From positions 124,001 through 188,000 of the forward strand of contig JAEZRP010000022.1 in NCBI GenBank assembly GCA_023444095.1: a stretch of 64,000 bases of DNA, in the 5' to 3' direction. Shown here piece by piece: positions 32,757 through 41,084 of this stretch. A program made the position numbers and the translations under genes. How positions within the stretch are numbered: the first letter of the stretch is position 1; the number at the start of each line of letters is the position of its first letter. This DNA comes from Bacillota bacterium (GTDB lineage: Bacteria; Bacillota; Clostridia; Christensenellales; Aristaeellaceae). The notes below the pieces were generated by a model, which saw only the letters and a program-made list of their open reading frames with translations, did no database searches and was not told the origin of the DNA.

Positions 32757-34785
32757 TCCTTTTCCTCCTTACGATCAGTCTGTCGCACGCCATGAGCAGC
32801 GCCGGCAGGAAGAAGAGCACCATGAACGCCGATACGCCGGTGCCGATGGCGAGGATGCGGCCCATCTGGCTGATGATGCCGTTGGTAGACACCCAGGAGA
32901 GCACCGTGCCCGCGATGATCAGGATGGCGGCGGGCGTGAGGATGGTGGCCGCCGCGCGCCCCACGGATTTCTCCGCAGCCGCGCGCCGGGGTAACTCCGC
33001 GCGCGCCTCGAGGTAGCGCTGGGTGAGAAGGATGCCGTAGTCCACCGTCGCGCCGAGCTGCACGGAACTGATAATCTGATAGCCGATGTAATTGAGGCTC
33101 CCGCCCGCGAGGAAGGGGATCGACATGTTGATCCAGATCGCGCCCTCGATGGTGAGAATGAGGATGAGCGGCGTGAGCGCATTCCGGAACGCGAGGAGCA
33201 GCACCAGCGCGATGGCGAGCACCGCCGCCGCGAGCACCTTGAGGTTGTCGCCCGTAATCGTGTCCATGAGGTCGTAATTGACCGCGCTCCGGCTGAGCAC
33301 ATGGCTCCCCTCCGGGTAGTATTCTTCCGCGCGCGCGCGCACCTCCTCCACCGTGCGGAACGCCTCCGGACTCTCGTCCTTGGTCGCCGCATAGGCGACG
33401 ATCCTGCCATACCCGCCCGCTCGGAAGGACGCGCGCTGCTCCTGAGTGAGCATGGCGTCGGGGACCGCGCCGACGGCATTCGCGTAGGAGACGACCGAGA
33501 GGATGCCCTCCGTCTCCTCAAGCGCGGTCGTGAGCGCGGCCTCTGCGGCGGGCGTCCCCTCGGGAACGAGGATCAATATCTCCTGCCGCTCCCCGAAGAC
33601 GGCGTTGACCGCCGCCTCGTCCTTCATGACTTCGGAGTCCGCTGCGTAGAGTCCCGCCGAGCCGTATACGAAGTCGTTCCCCCGCTGCGCCATGTACGCG
33701 GGCACCAAAACCAGCGCGATGATGACCGCCACAGGCGCGCATACCCGCGCGGAGAAGCGCCCGAACCGGTCGAACGAAGGCACGAGCCGCCTGTGCGACA
33801 GCTTTTCGAGCGGCTTTTCAAACAGGATCGCGAGCGGGGGCAGGAACAGCACCACCGAAAGGTAGCTGATGAATACGCCCTTCGCGAGAACGATGCCGAG
33901 GTCGGGCCCGATCCGGAACCGCATCAGGAGAAGGGACAGGAACCCGAACACCGTCGTCATGGCGGAGGCCGCGATGGTGACCGACGAATCCTTCATGGCG
34001 CGTAGCATGCGCGCGGCGGCGCTTTCGCCCTCCTCGCGACGCTCGTTAAAGCGGTTGAGAAGGAATACCGCGTAGTCGATGGACACCGCCAGCTGCAGGA
34101 TGGCGCTCGTCGCCTGCGTGACGAAGGAAATTTTGCCGAGGAAGATATTCGTTCCGGCGTTGATGACGATGGCGACGCCGATCGTCAGGATAAAAAGCAC
34201 CGGCTGGAACCAGGACGTGGTCGTGAAAAGAAGAATCAGGATCACCAGCGGCACGAGATAGACCATGATCATGCCGATCTCGCCCATGGTGTCCGTCTGG
34301 ATGCGCGCCTCACGCACCGCCTCGCCGGTCACGATGGCCCCCTCCCCCGCCGCCTCCCGGAGCGCGGCGATCGCATCAACCACGTCGTCTTCCGACACGG
34401 TCACATAGAACCGCGCGCCGCCGCCCTTGTAGAACATCTCCGCCGCTTCGCCCTGCGTCTCTGCGGGCCGGGCGGGGTCGAGGACGTCGTCGAGCCACAG
34501 CACCTCCCGGACTCCCTCCGCCGCCGCGAGCCTCGCCTTGATCTCAAGCGCCTCGGCGATCGTGACATCCTTTGCGTATACGCTCGCGTTCGGAAGTCCC
34601 GCGCCGGCCATTTCGTTCAGCACGGCTACCGCCTCGGTGGACGGCGCGTCCTCCGGCAAGTAATCCGAAAGGGAAAAATCGATCCCCACGCGCGGCCAAA
34701 GAATGCCGCACACGGCAGTCAGCGCGAGCGTCAGGGCGATCACGACCGCCTTATGCCTGAGCACAAACGCGTATGCGCGCTTCAT
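32746..34785 (-). CDS. MMPL/RND-family transporter
   Basis: A 679-aa polytopic membrane protein in two homologous halves. Each half has one TM helix, a large extracytoplasmic domain and five TM helices. Conserved sequences include GIDFSLSDYLPEDAP, QLAVSIDYAVFLLNRFNERR in the first half and QLGATVDYGILLTQRYLEAR in the second. The Asp-Tyr pairs are the proton-relay residues of this family. It is first in an operon with its partner protein and probably exports a lipid or amphiphile under TetR control. Confidence 0.88.
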   Translation of the reverse strand: MKRAYAFVLRHKAVVIALTLALTAVCGILWPRVGIDFSLSDYLPEDAPSTEAVAVLNEMAGAGLPNASVYAKDVTIAEALEIKARLAAAEGVREVLWLDDVLDPARPAETQGEAAEMFYKGGGARFYVTVSEDDVVDAIAALREAAGEGAIVTGEAVREARIQTDTMGEIGMIMVYLVPLVILILLFTTTSWFQPVLFILTIGVAIVINAGTNIFLGKISFVTQATSAILQLAVSIDYAVFLLNRFNERREEGESAAARMLRAMKDSSVTIAASAMTTVFGFLSLLLMRFRIGPDLGIVLAKGVFISYLSVVLFLPPLAILFEKPLEKLSHRRLVPSFDRFGRFSARVCAPVAVIIALVLVPAYMAQRGNDFVYGSAGLYAADSEVMKDEAAVNAVFGERQEILILVPEGTPAAEAALTTALEETEGILSVVSYANAVGAVPDAMLTQEQRASFRAGGYGRIVAYAATKDESPEAFRTVEEVRARAEEYYPEGSHVLSRSAVNYDLMDTITGDNLKVLAAAVLAIALVLLLAFRNALTPLILILTIEGAIWINMSIPFLAGGSLNYIGYQIISSVQLGATVDYGILLTQRYLEARAELPRRAAAEKSVGRAAATILTPAAILIIAGTVLSWVSTNGIISQMGRILAIGTGVSAFMVLFFLPALLMACDRLIVRRKRNEN

Positions 34786-34825
34786 AGATTCGCCTCCGAT
34801 CTATATATCATACATTTCGTTCATT

Positions 34826-34854
34826 ATCATACGAGCTGTGCGCTCAAACTTCAA
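34826..34854 (-). promoter_or_regulatory. Promoter of the MMPL operon
   Basis: On the minus strand TTGAAG (34849-34854) and TATGAT (34826-34831) are 17 bp apart and about 40 bp from the start codon, which has GGAGG upstream. The AT-rich leader could hold a TetR operator. The rest of 34855-35115 shows no gene. Confidence 0.55.
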
Positions 34855-35115
34855 TATTCAGTTTCCGCTCGCATCGTCAGATAACGTACACTTGTCGCTT
34901 GACTGTCTCTAAATTACCAAAAAATAAAAATGGAGCCGATTCTGCGGCGGTCGGATTGCGCACGCAGATGGTCCATGGTAAGGTCTTTGACGGGATGTGG
35001 GATGCGCAGCGCGGACGCGATTCAGGCGACTGACCGGAAGCCTGACTCTGACCGCCGTCGCGGGAGCCTGTATCCAAGCTTCGCGGGCGGCGTGATCCGG
35101 ACGAGCGGCGCATAT

Positions 35116-35152
35116 CAAAAAGAACGGCGCGGTGTGAAAGCCGCCGCGCCGT
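35116..35152 (-). terminator. Terminator of the HAD phosphatase gene
   Basis: On the minus strand ACGGCGCGG and CCGCGCCGT pair across a short loop and are followed by TCTTTTTG, 14 bp after the HAD stop codon. Confidence 0.8.
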
Positions 35153-35165
35153 GATTTCTTCCATG

Positions 35166-35795
35166 CTAAGAATCTCCGAGTATGATCTCCCGCAACGCCC
35201 CGAAATCCCCCGCCACGTAGTCCGCCTCGTCGACGCGCGGGCCGGTGCCGTCCCAGTAGTCGATGGCCGCGATGCCCGCGTTCTTGCCCGAAAGGATGTC
35301 GAGCGCGCGGTCGCCCACCATCGCCGCGTCGGCGGGCGCGATTTTGTGCTTTTCGATGAGGTACAGGATCGCCGCCGGGTCGGGCTTGCGCGGGAAGCCG
35401 CTTTTCGCGGTCAGGCACTCCGTGAACAGCGAGAGAAGGCCGTGGCGGGCGAGTATGGGAAACAGCGTGTCGCCCCGGTGCGTAAGGATGTAGTTTTGGC
35501 CGCCCCGCGCGACGATTTCCGAAAGCAGCTCCGCCGCGCCGGGATAGGGGACGCAGGCCTCGAGCTCGATCTCCCTGCGCCTTTCCCGGTACTCGGAGAG
35601 GAAATTCTCGTCCAGAGAACACTTTCCCATATAGTGGCTGATCGCGACGCCCGCCGAAATCTTGAAAAGCGAAAGGATCTCCGTCTCGTCCGCCGGGACG
35701 CCGCGCCGCGAGAGCGCGAAGGAAAGCGCGCCCACCATGGATGGGTAGGTGTCGAAGAGCGTGCCGTCAAAGTCCCAGATCACATGCCTGTACAT
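35166..35795 (-). CDS. HAD-superfamily phosphatase (phosphoglycolate phosphatase-like)
   Basis: A 209-aa HAD hydrolase. VIWDFDGTLFDTYPSMV holds the nucleophile Asp and acid/base Asp. The Thr/Ser motif is in YILTHRGD, Lys in SGFPRKPDP, and the final acidic motif in AMVGDRALDILSGKNAG. The helical cap after residue 15 matches the Gph/PgmB subgroup. AAGGAG lies eight bases before ATG 35795. It is monocistronic with its own terminator. The phosphorylated substrate is unknown. Confidence 0.85.
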   Translation of the reverse strand: MYRHVIWDFDGTLFDTYPSMVGALSFALSRRGVPADETEILSLFKISAGVAISHYMGKCSLDENFLSEYRERRREIELEACVPYPGAAELLSEIVARGGQNYILTHRGDTLFPILARHGLLSLFTECLTAKSGFPRKPDPAAILYLIEKHKIAPADAAMVGDRALDILSGKNAGIAAIDYWDGTGPRVDEADYVAGDFGALREIILGDS

Positions 35796-35822
35796 TCGGA
35801 TCTCCTTTGGAGCGCAAATCAC

Positions 35823-36254
35823 CCGCGTCGCCAGGCGCCGGATCGGAAGACGGCAGCACCCGCGCGCCGATCTCCCTCAACTCCACGCCGACCGCTGTGT
35901 CGATGACCTTCTTGCGTGTTTCGTACCCGTATCATTTCGGTGACCTCTCGAATTCGTCGCCACATGGGCCATATCAAATGGAATTCGCATACGAAATCAC
36001 CAAAATGCATCATAACACGCCGAAACATCTCATGTCAAGAGGCTGCGGATTGCGCCTTCCGCGACGCGTTCGCCATAGCCCGGCACATCGCGCGCCGGAA
36101 GATTCCGCGCGCGAGGAAGCTTCCATGCGCGGAAGTGGGCGCGCACCGGGCGGACCAATCGACCGGGCCTTCGGCCCGCGTTCGCGCCCGTCGACATTTC
36201 AGTTGATTTTACACACATCCTAAGCGATTCGGACTGCCTGATATGCGGTATCTG
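35823..36254. other. Gene-free stretch with possible gene remnant
   Basis: No intact gene. On the minus strand a short frame (about 35940 down to 35780) gives KKVIDTAVGVELREIGARV, which is protein-like, but it has no start codon after a stop and overlaps the phosphatase start. It may be a decayed gene end. A hairpin CGGGCC-TT-CGGCCCG lies near 36166-36180. Confidence 0.35.
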
Positions 36255-36403
36255 TGGTATAATATGTTTAGCAATCCGCTTGCGGATTGCGGGTCGGCGG
36301 GTCGTATCCGGTATCGGCACGCCGACAAACATGGTATGATATGTTTCGCAATCCGCTAGCGGATTGCGGGTCGGCGGGTCGTATCCGCTATCGGCACGCC
36401 GAC
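36255..36403 (+). repeat. Two tandem 77-bp promoter/palindrome units
   Basis: Each unit starts with an extended -10 (TGGTATAATATG at 36255; TGGTATGATATG at 36332). It then has a 20-bp palindrome GCAATCCGC-TT/TA-GCGGATTGC (36271-36290; 36348-36367) and a second inverted repeat GTCGGCG...CGCCGAC (36293-36326; 36370-36403). The copies differ at only a few bases. They lie directly upstream of the VanW-like gene and probably act as tandem regulated promoters or RNA hairpins. Confidence 0.7.
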
Positions 36404-36449
36404 AGACGTGCTTGATCGAGTAACAGTTCCGAACATGGAGGTAGCATCC

Positions 36450-37904
36450 GTGCAGAGGCGAGAGCCGCCCAGACGCCCCGGGCGCGCAAAGAGAGTCAGA
36501 ATCACCCGGCGCGCGCGCTTCATCGGTTTTATCACGGTCGTGGCGCTCGTCATCGTGTCGATCCTCCTCATCCGCGCATATTCCGTTGTCGGGTTCGGCA
36601 CCGCGGAATACTATAATGTCATCGTCAACGGCATATCATTGGAAGGATATACCAGAGCGGAGGCGCGCGCGCTGTTCGACGACCTCGAAAAGCGGTGGGC
36701 CGAGGCTTCGTATACCCTGACGTACGAGGGTAAATCTTGGACGTTCTCGGCCGCGAGCTTCGACGCGTCCGTCGATGTGGACACCCAGCTTGAGCTTGCG
36801 TGGAACCTGGGCCACTACGGGAGCCTTGCGAGCCGCCGGGAGGCGGTCGAGGCCCTCGCGGACGAGCCCCGCGCGTTTACCTCCGAACTGATTTATGACG
36901 AGGAAAAGCTCGACGCATTCATTGCCGGAATCCAGGCGGAGACGGACGTCGCGCCCGTCGACGCGCTGATCGTTCTGGACGTCACGGCCCCGCGCATCGT
37001 TTCCGATTCCAAGGACGGGCTGGCGCTCGACGTGGGGGCCACGCGCGAGCAGATCCTGCACCTCCTCATGACCGGGCAGGGCGACACGGCGCTCAAGGTC
37101 GACGTGGCGGCCCCCGCCATCAGCTCCGACGAGGCGTCCGGCGGACTCGAGATCATCGGAAGCTATGTGACCGACGTCTCTTCCTCCACCCCCGCCCGCA
37201 AGGCGAACGTGGACCTCGCCCTCAAGGCATTCAACGGCTTCCCGATCTACGACGGTCAGATCATCTCCTTCAACACCATCGTGGGCGAGCGCACGGAGAA
37301 GAACGGCTTCAAGGAGGCCCCGGAGTACGACGGGAACACGGTCGTAATCGGCGTGGGCGGCGGAAGCTGCCAGGCGTCGACCACGCTCTATTGCGCGGTT
37401 ATCGAGGCGGGCGTCGATATCATCGAAAGGCATCCGCACAATATGACCGTCGCCTACGCGGAACCGAGCATGGACGCCACCGTCTCGTGGCCTAAGAAGG
37501 ACTTCGTGTTCCAGAACAACACCGGACACACGCTTTACATCTATACGAAGGTAACCGACAACAAGGCATACGTGGTCGTCTACGGAAACAGGCCGGAGTA
37601 TCGGATCGACCTCATCTCGGTCGTGGTCAAAAAGGGCATCGCCGCCACGCGCAAGGAGCTGCGCGAGGACGTGACGGGCCGCTATGCCTACTATACCGAC
37701 GAGGAAACCCTCATCGAACAGGGCAAGGACGGCTGCCAGAGCCAGGGCTGGCTCGTGTACTACGATTGGACTACGAATCAGGAGGTCTCGCGCGAGATGA
37801 TCTCCGAGGACAGCTATTCGCCCGGTACGAACATCTTCTGGGTCGGCGTGCACGACCGGGCGGCCGAGGTCATCATTACCCCGAACCCGGATGCGAATTA
37901 TTGA
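36450..37904 (+). CDS. VanW-like cell-wall-associated protein with PG-binding_4 domain
   Basis: A 484-aa membrane-anchored protein. It has a basic cytoplasmic N terminus and one TM helix (about residues 27-48). Duplicated PG_binding_4-type regions follow (NVIVNGISLEGYTRAEARALFDDL and onward). The VanW core is in the last half (FNTIVGERTEKNGFKEAPEY, GVGGGSCQASTTLY). The start is taken as GTG 36450 because GGAGGT lies seven bases upstream. VanW function is unknown; the anchoring and repeats suggest a role at the peptidoglycan. It is probably expressed from the tandem 77-bp units. Confidence 0.85.
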   Translation: MQRREPPRRPGRAKRVRITRRARFIGFITVVALVIVSILLIRAYSVVGFGTAEYYNVIVNGISLEGYTRAEARALFDDLEKRWAEASYTLTYEGKSWTFSAASFDASVDVDTQLELAWNLGHYGSLASRREAVEALADEPRAFTSELIYDEEKLDAFIAGIQAETDVAPVDALIVLDVTAPRIVSDSKDGLALDVGATREQILHLLMTGQGDTALKVDVAAPAISSDEASGGLEIIGSYVTDVSSSTPARKANVDLALKAFNGFPIYDGQIISFNTIVGERTEKNGFKEAPEYDGNTVVIGVGGGSCQASTTLYCAVIEAGVDIIERHPHNMTVAYAEPSMDATVSWPKKDFVFQNNTGHTLYIYTKVTDNKAYVVVYGNRPEYRIDLISVVVKKGIAATRKELREDVTGRYAYYTDEETLIEQGKDGCQSQGWLVYYDWTTNQEVSREMISEDSYSPGTNIFWVGVHDRAAEVIITPNPDANY

Positions 37905-37928
37905 TAACGCGCAAAGGAGCGTGACAGA

Positions 37929-38930
37929 ATGTTTGACAGCGCAAACATATCGATCTTCGCGGGGAGCGGCGGGCAGGTGTTCGCCGAGCGGATGTGCCGC
38001 TACATGGGCCGCAAGGTCGGGTCGTCTGAGGTCATCACGTTCTCGGAAGGAAATACCTTCGTGCGCGTCAACGAATCCGTGCGCGACCGGGACGTGTTCC
38101 TCGTCCAGCCCATCGGCATGCACTCAAACAACGAGTTTGTCGAAATCTTGTTCTTTCTCGACGCCCTCAAGCGCGCGAACGCGCTCAACGTCACCCTCGT
38201 CATGCCCTACTTCGGCTACGCGAAGGGGGACAAGAAGGACGAGCCCCGCGTGTCCATCCGCGCGCGCGTGTGCGCCGAGTGCATGGAGCTCGCGGGCGCG
38301 GACCGGTTCGTGACCATGGACCTGCACGCCCAGCAGATCCAGGGCTTTTTCAAAAAGCCCATGGATCATCTCTACGCCATGCCCATGCTCTCGGGCATCA
38401 TCAACCGGCTGCAGCTTGACAATATGGTCATCGTCTCCCCCGACGTCGGCTACGCCAAGCAGGCGCGCAAGTTCTCCGCCGCGCTCGATCTGCCCATCGC
38501 CATCGGCGACAAGGAGCGCTACGATCACACCGAGAACGCCGAGGTGCTCGGCCTCATCGGCGAGGTGTCCGGAAAGAACGCGCTCATCGTGGACGATTTC
38601 ACCATCTCCGGCGGCACCCTCTGCAACCTCGCCAAGGCGCTCAAGGACCACGGCTGCAAGCGCATCTTCGCCATGCTCTCCCACAACATCATCTCCGAGC
38701 GCGGCGTCCAGAAGATCAACGCAAGTCCCATCGAGTGCGTGTTCTCGACCGATACCGTCGATAACCCCAACATCGTCGGTCAGCCGAAGTTCAAGACCAT
38801 CTCCGTCGCGCCCATGTTCGCGGAGACCATCATGCGCTTCTACAATTACGAATCCATCAACACCATGTTCTCTCAGCTTCCCGACCACATGATCAAGGCT
38901 GGCTTCGAGCTCGCGGGGTTGACTTTATGA
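37929..38930 (+). CDS. Ribose-phosphate pyrophosphokinase-like protein
   Basis: A 333-aa PRPP synthetase homologue. MPYFGYAKGDKKDEPRVSI matches the ATP-binding YxxYxRQDKKDxxRxPI region with changed residues, and VTMDLHAQQIQGFF matches the DLHxxQIQGFF motif. GDKERYDHTENAEV is the flexible catalytic loop. The PRPP loop reads ALIVDDFTISGGT where most enzymes have VDDIxDTAGT. It may make PRPP or be a divergent relative. AAAGGAG lies before the start. It overlaps the downstream DUF2284 gene by ATGA. Confidence 0.82.
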   Translation: MFDSANISIFAGSGGQVFAERMCRYMGRKVGSSEVITFSEGNTFVRVNESVRDRDVFLVQPIGMHSNNEFVEILFFLDALKRANALNVTLVMPYFGYAKGDKKDEPRVSIRARVCAECMELAGADRFVTMDLHAQQIQGFFKKPMDHLYAMPMLSGIINRLQLDNMVIVSPDVGYAKQARKFSAALDLPIAIGDKERYDHTENAEVLGLIGEVSGKNALIVDDFTISGGTLCNLAKALKDHGCKRIFAMLSHNIISERGVQKINASPIECVFSTDTVDNPNIVGQPKFKTISVAPMFAETIMRFYNYESINTMFSQLPDHMIKAGFELAGLTL

Positions 38931-39517
38931 GCGCGCTTCCCATCTCGCCCGCAGCGCTCGACGCGCTGGGCTTCTTCCAGTACGGCGTCGTGCCCACCTC
39001 GGAAATTCCGTTCCACCCCGATGTACGCATATACTGCGAGAAGAACACCTGCCGCAAGTACGGAACCTCGTGGGCGTGCCCGCCCGGCGTCGGCACATTC
39101 GACGAGTGCCGCGAGCGCTGCCTGAGCTACTCGCACATGCTCGTCCTCACCAAGAAGTATGATCTCGAGGACAGCTTCGACTTCGAGGGCATGGCCGCCG
39201 GGCACGACGACTTCGCCGCCCTCTGCGACCGCCTCGCCGAATCCCTCCGGGGCCGCCTTCCCCGCTTCCTCGTCCTCGCAAACGAGGGCTGTCCCCGCTG
39301 CGGCAAGTGTACATACCCCGACGCGCCCTGCCGCTTCCCCGAACATCTTCACCCCTCCGTCGAGGCGCTGGGCATCCTCGTCTCCACCCTCGCGAAGAAG
39401 GCGGGCGTCAACTACATCAACGGCAAGGACACCGTCACGTACTTCGGAGCGGTGCTGTACGACGAGGGAGACGAGGGAAACGCTGGGGCGCAGCTCCAGA
39501 CCCCGCCAAAGGGCTGA
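38927..39517 (+). CDS. DUF2284 predicted metal-binding protein
   Basis: A 196-aa Cys-rich protein. Cys sets in YCEKNTCRKYGTSWACPPGVG and in EGCPRCGKCTYPDAPCRFPEH are those of DUF2284, likely ligands of an Fe-S cluster or other metal. ATG overlaps the PRPP-synthetase-like stop. The last 13 codons and the stop lie in a GC-rich interspersed repeat (39479-39533), so the C terminus NAGAQLQTPPKG is repeat-derived. Function unknown. Confidence 0.82.
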   Translation: MSALPISPAALDALGFFQYGVVPTSEIPFHPDVRIYCEKNTCRKYGTSWACPPGVGTFDECRERCLSYSHMLVLTKKYDLEDSFDFEGMAAGHDDFAALCDRLAESLRGRLPRFLVLANEGCPRCGKCTYPDAPCRFPEHLHPSVEALGILVSTLAKKAGVNYINGKDTVTYFGAVLYDEGDEGNAGAQLQTPPKG

Positions 39518-39533
39518 CGCCCTTTGGAATCCC
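39479..39533 (+). repeat. GC-rich interspersed repeat, copy 2
   Basis: AACGCTGGGGCGCAGCTCC, then GACCCCGCC, then a hairpin AAAGGGC-TGAC-GCCCTTTGGAATCCC. Same layout as copy 1 at 27801-27850. It overlaps the end of the DUF2284 gene and provides its stop codon. Confidence 0.65.
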
Positions 39534-39562
39534 ATGCCAAGGGAAAATTCATATCATTTCGT

Positions 39563-39600
39563 CGGATCGCCCGTGGGCCAAGCCTCGGGCGACCGTTTTT
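39563..39600 (+). terminator. Terminator of the VanW-PRPP-DUF2284 transcript
   Basis: CGGATCGCCCG pairs with CGGGCGACCG, with one bulged A, across a 12-base loop; five T residues follow. Confidence 0.65.
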
Positions 39601-39662
39601 GTAGATTCGTCCGTCCCGGGCTGGGCCCACGGATGGACGACGACGTTGATATGATATTTTTT

Positions 39663-39714
39663 GGGATTCCAAAGGGACAACGCGGGAGTCCGAGGGCAGC
39701 GCCCTCGGACTCCC
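39663..39714 (-). repeat. GC-rich interspersed repeat, copy 3 (inverted, partial)
   Basis: Read on the minus strand this ends CCCTTTGGAATCCC as in copies 1 and 2. It is preceded by a strong hairpin GGGAGTCCGAGGGC/GCCCTCGGACTCCC. It lies just after the stop of the acetyltransferase gene. Confidence 0.55.
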
Positions 39715-39722
39715 CTCCGCCT

Positions 39723-40862
39723 CTAGAACCCGTCGGCGCTGTCGAGGTACAGCGGCAGCTGGCCCCAGCCCATGGGCAGGGAATCTCCGTAAAGCTCGCC
39801 GTCGCGCCCGAAGAAGAGGAACTGGGCGTCCATGGCGGAGAGTTCGCGCGCGCCGGGCGCAGCGCCTGTGGTGACGGCAACGGCGTTGGCCTTGACGGAG
39901 ACGGTGAAGGGCTGGCCGTCGACAATGAAGGCGCGCACGCCGTCCTCGAGGGGGGCGCAGGAAGCCTTGAGCTTGAGGAACGCGCCGATCACCTTGGGAA
40001 AGTTGAAGATCAGAATCTGCTGCGCCTCGTCGGCGGAGGAATACTCCGCGAAACGGGAGAGCCCGCGCCGAAGCGGCAGGTCGAACGCCGCGCAGGCGAT
40101 CTCGCAGCTGGCCGCGCCCGTCATTCCGAGGTGCCTTTTGACGACCGCGCCGATGATCGCTTCGTCCCGCAGCACGATCTCCGAGATGCTCCCGCCCGCC
40201 GAGACGATCATGTACCCGGCGAAGGCCCCGGCCTTGTAGACGCCCATGAGCTTCGCCGTCCAGCTCGAGGCGACGTCGTGGAAATTCTCCGGGGTGCGCC
40301 GGCCCCGGCAGGGCTTCTTCTCGAAGAGCGCGCACGCGGCGGCAAGCGCGTCCGCATCGCCCGCGCCGACCGCGCGGATATCGATGTCCGAGACGTCGAC
40401 GTCCGAAAGCGCGTGGCGCACGTTTGTCGCTGTGACCGTGTAGGTCAAGGAGACGCCGCCTCGCGTGTAACCGAAGTATTCGTACCGCTGGCGCTGTCCC
40501 CCCAGCATGGAAAGATCGCAGCCCGACTCGCGCATGCCGGAAAGCGCCATGTTCATGAGCTTTTTCATGTGCCCCTCGCCGCGCGCATAGGGATGCACGG
40601 ACACGGTTCCGACGTAGCCCGTCTTGATTGGCTCGCCCATGACGCACATCTCCCCGGGCATCACGGCCACGAGCCCACGCACGCCGCCCGCGTCGTCGAG
40701 CGCCAGATACTGCATGTGCGCGGTCTCTTTCCCATCGCCGTAGACCTTGGGAAGAAGCGCCTTGAAGTCATGCGGTCTGTGCGCCATGCTGAACACGAGA
40801 TTCGCGAAGTCGATGTAACTATCCCTGTCCGCCTCGGTCGCCACCCTGTACGTAAAAGCCAT
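39723..40862 (-). CDS. Eis-like GNAT acetyltransferase
   Basis: A 379-aa protein of the Eis type, two fused GNAT domains plus a C-terminal sterol-carrier-protein-2-like domain. The first GNAT has VGTVSVHPYARGEGHMKKLMNMAL (acetyl-CoA loop) and RQRYEYFGY. The tail from about residue 280 (QILIFNFPKVIGAFLKLKAS) is the SCP2-like part. ATG 40862 has GAGGAGGGG upstream. Relatives acetylate aminoglycosides, peptides or proteins; the substrate here is unknown. Confidence 0.8.
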   Translation of the reverse strand: MAFTYRVATEADRDSYIDFANLVFSMAHRPHDFKALLPKVYGDGKETAHMQYLALDDAGGVRGLVAVMPGEMCVMGEPIKTGYVGTVSVHPYARGEGHMKKLMNMALSGMRESGCDLSMLGGQRQRYEYFGYTRGGVSLTYTVTATNVRHALSDVDVSDIDIRAVGAGDADALAAACALFEKKPCRGRRTPENFHDVASSWTAKLMGVYKAGAFAGYMIVSAGGSISEIVLRDEAIIGAVVKRHLGMTGAASCEIACAAFDLPLRRGLSRFAEYSSADEAQQILIFNFPKVIGAFLKLKASCAPLEDGVRAFIVDGQPFTVSVKANAVAVTTGAAPGARELSAMDAQFLFFGRDGELYGDSLPMGWGQLPLYLDSADGF

Positions 40863-41084
40863 GCAATTCCCCTCCTCTTTCCTGACAGGCCGGGCAGTAC
40901 GCGATCGCGCCCCCGACCGAAACCTTCTCAAGCATCCGACCCCAGACGGCGCACCCACATGCCTGCGCTCCCCCATCGCACGGTATGAGCAGAGCGTTCC
41001 GTCACCGTCGTTCGGCCGTCCGCGGCCTCCGCGCGGGAGAGAACGTCCCGCATCTGCCGCGCGACGACCGATCGTTCCGGATGC

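Noticed and set aside
34877..35164. Small minus-strand frame upstream of the phosphatase terminator
   Set aside because: It runs through the terminator hairpin, is Arg/Ser-rich and has no RBS or homology-like motifs.
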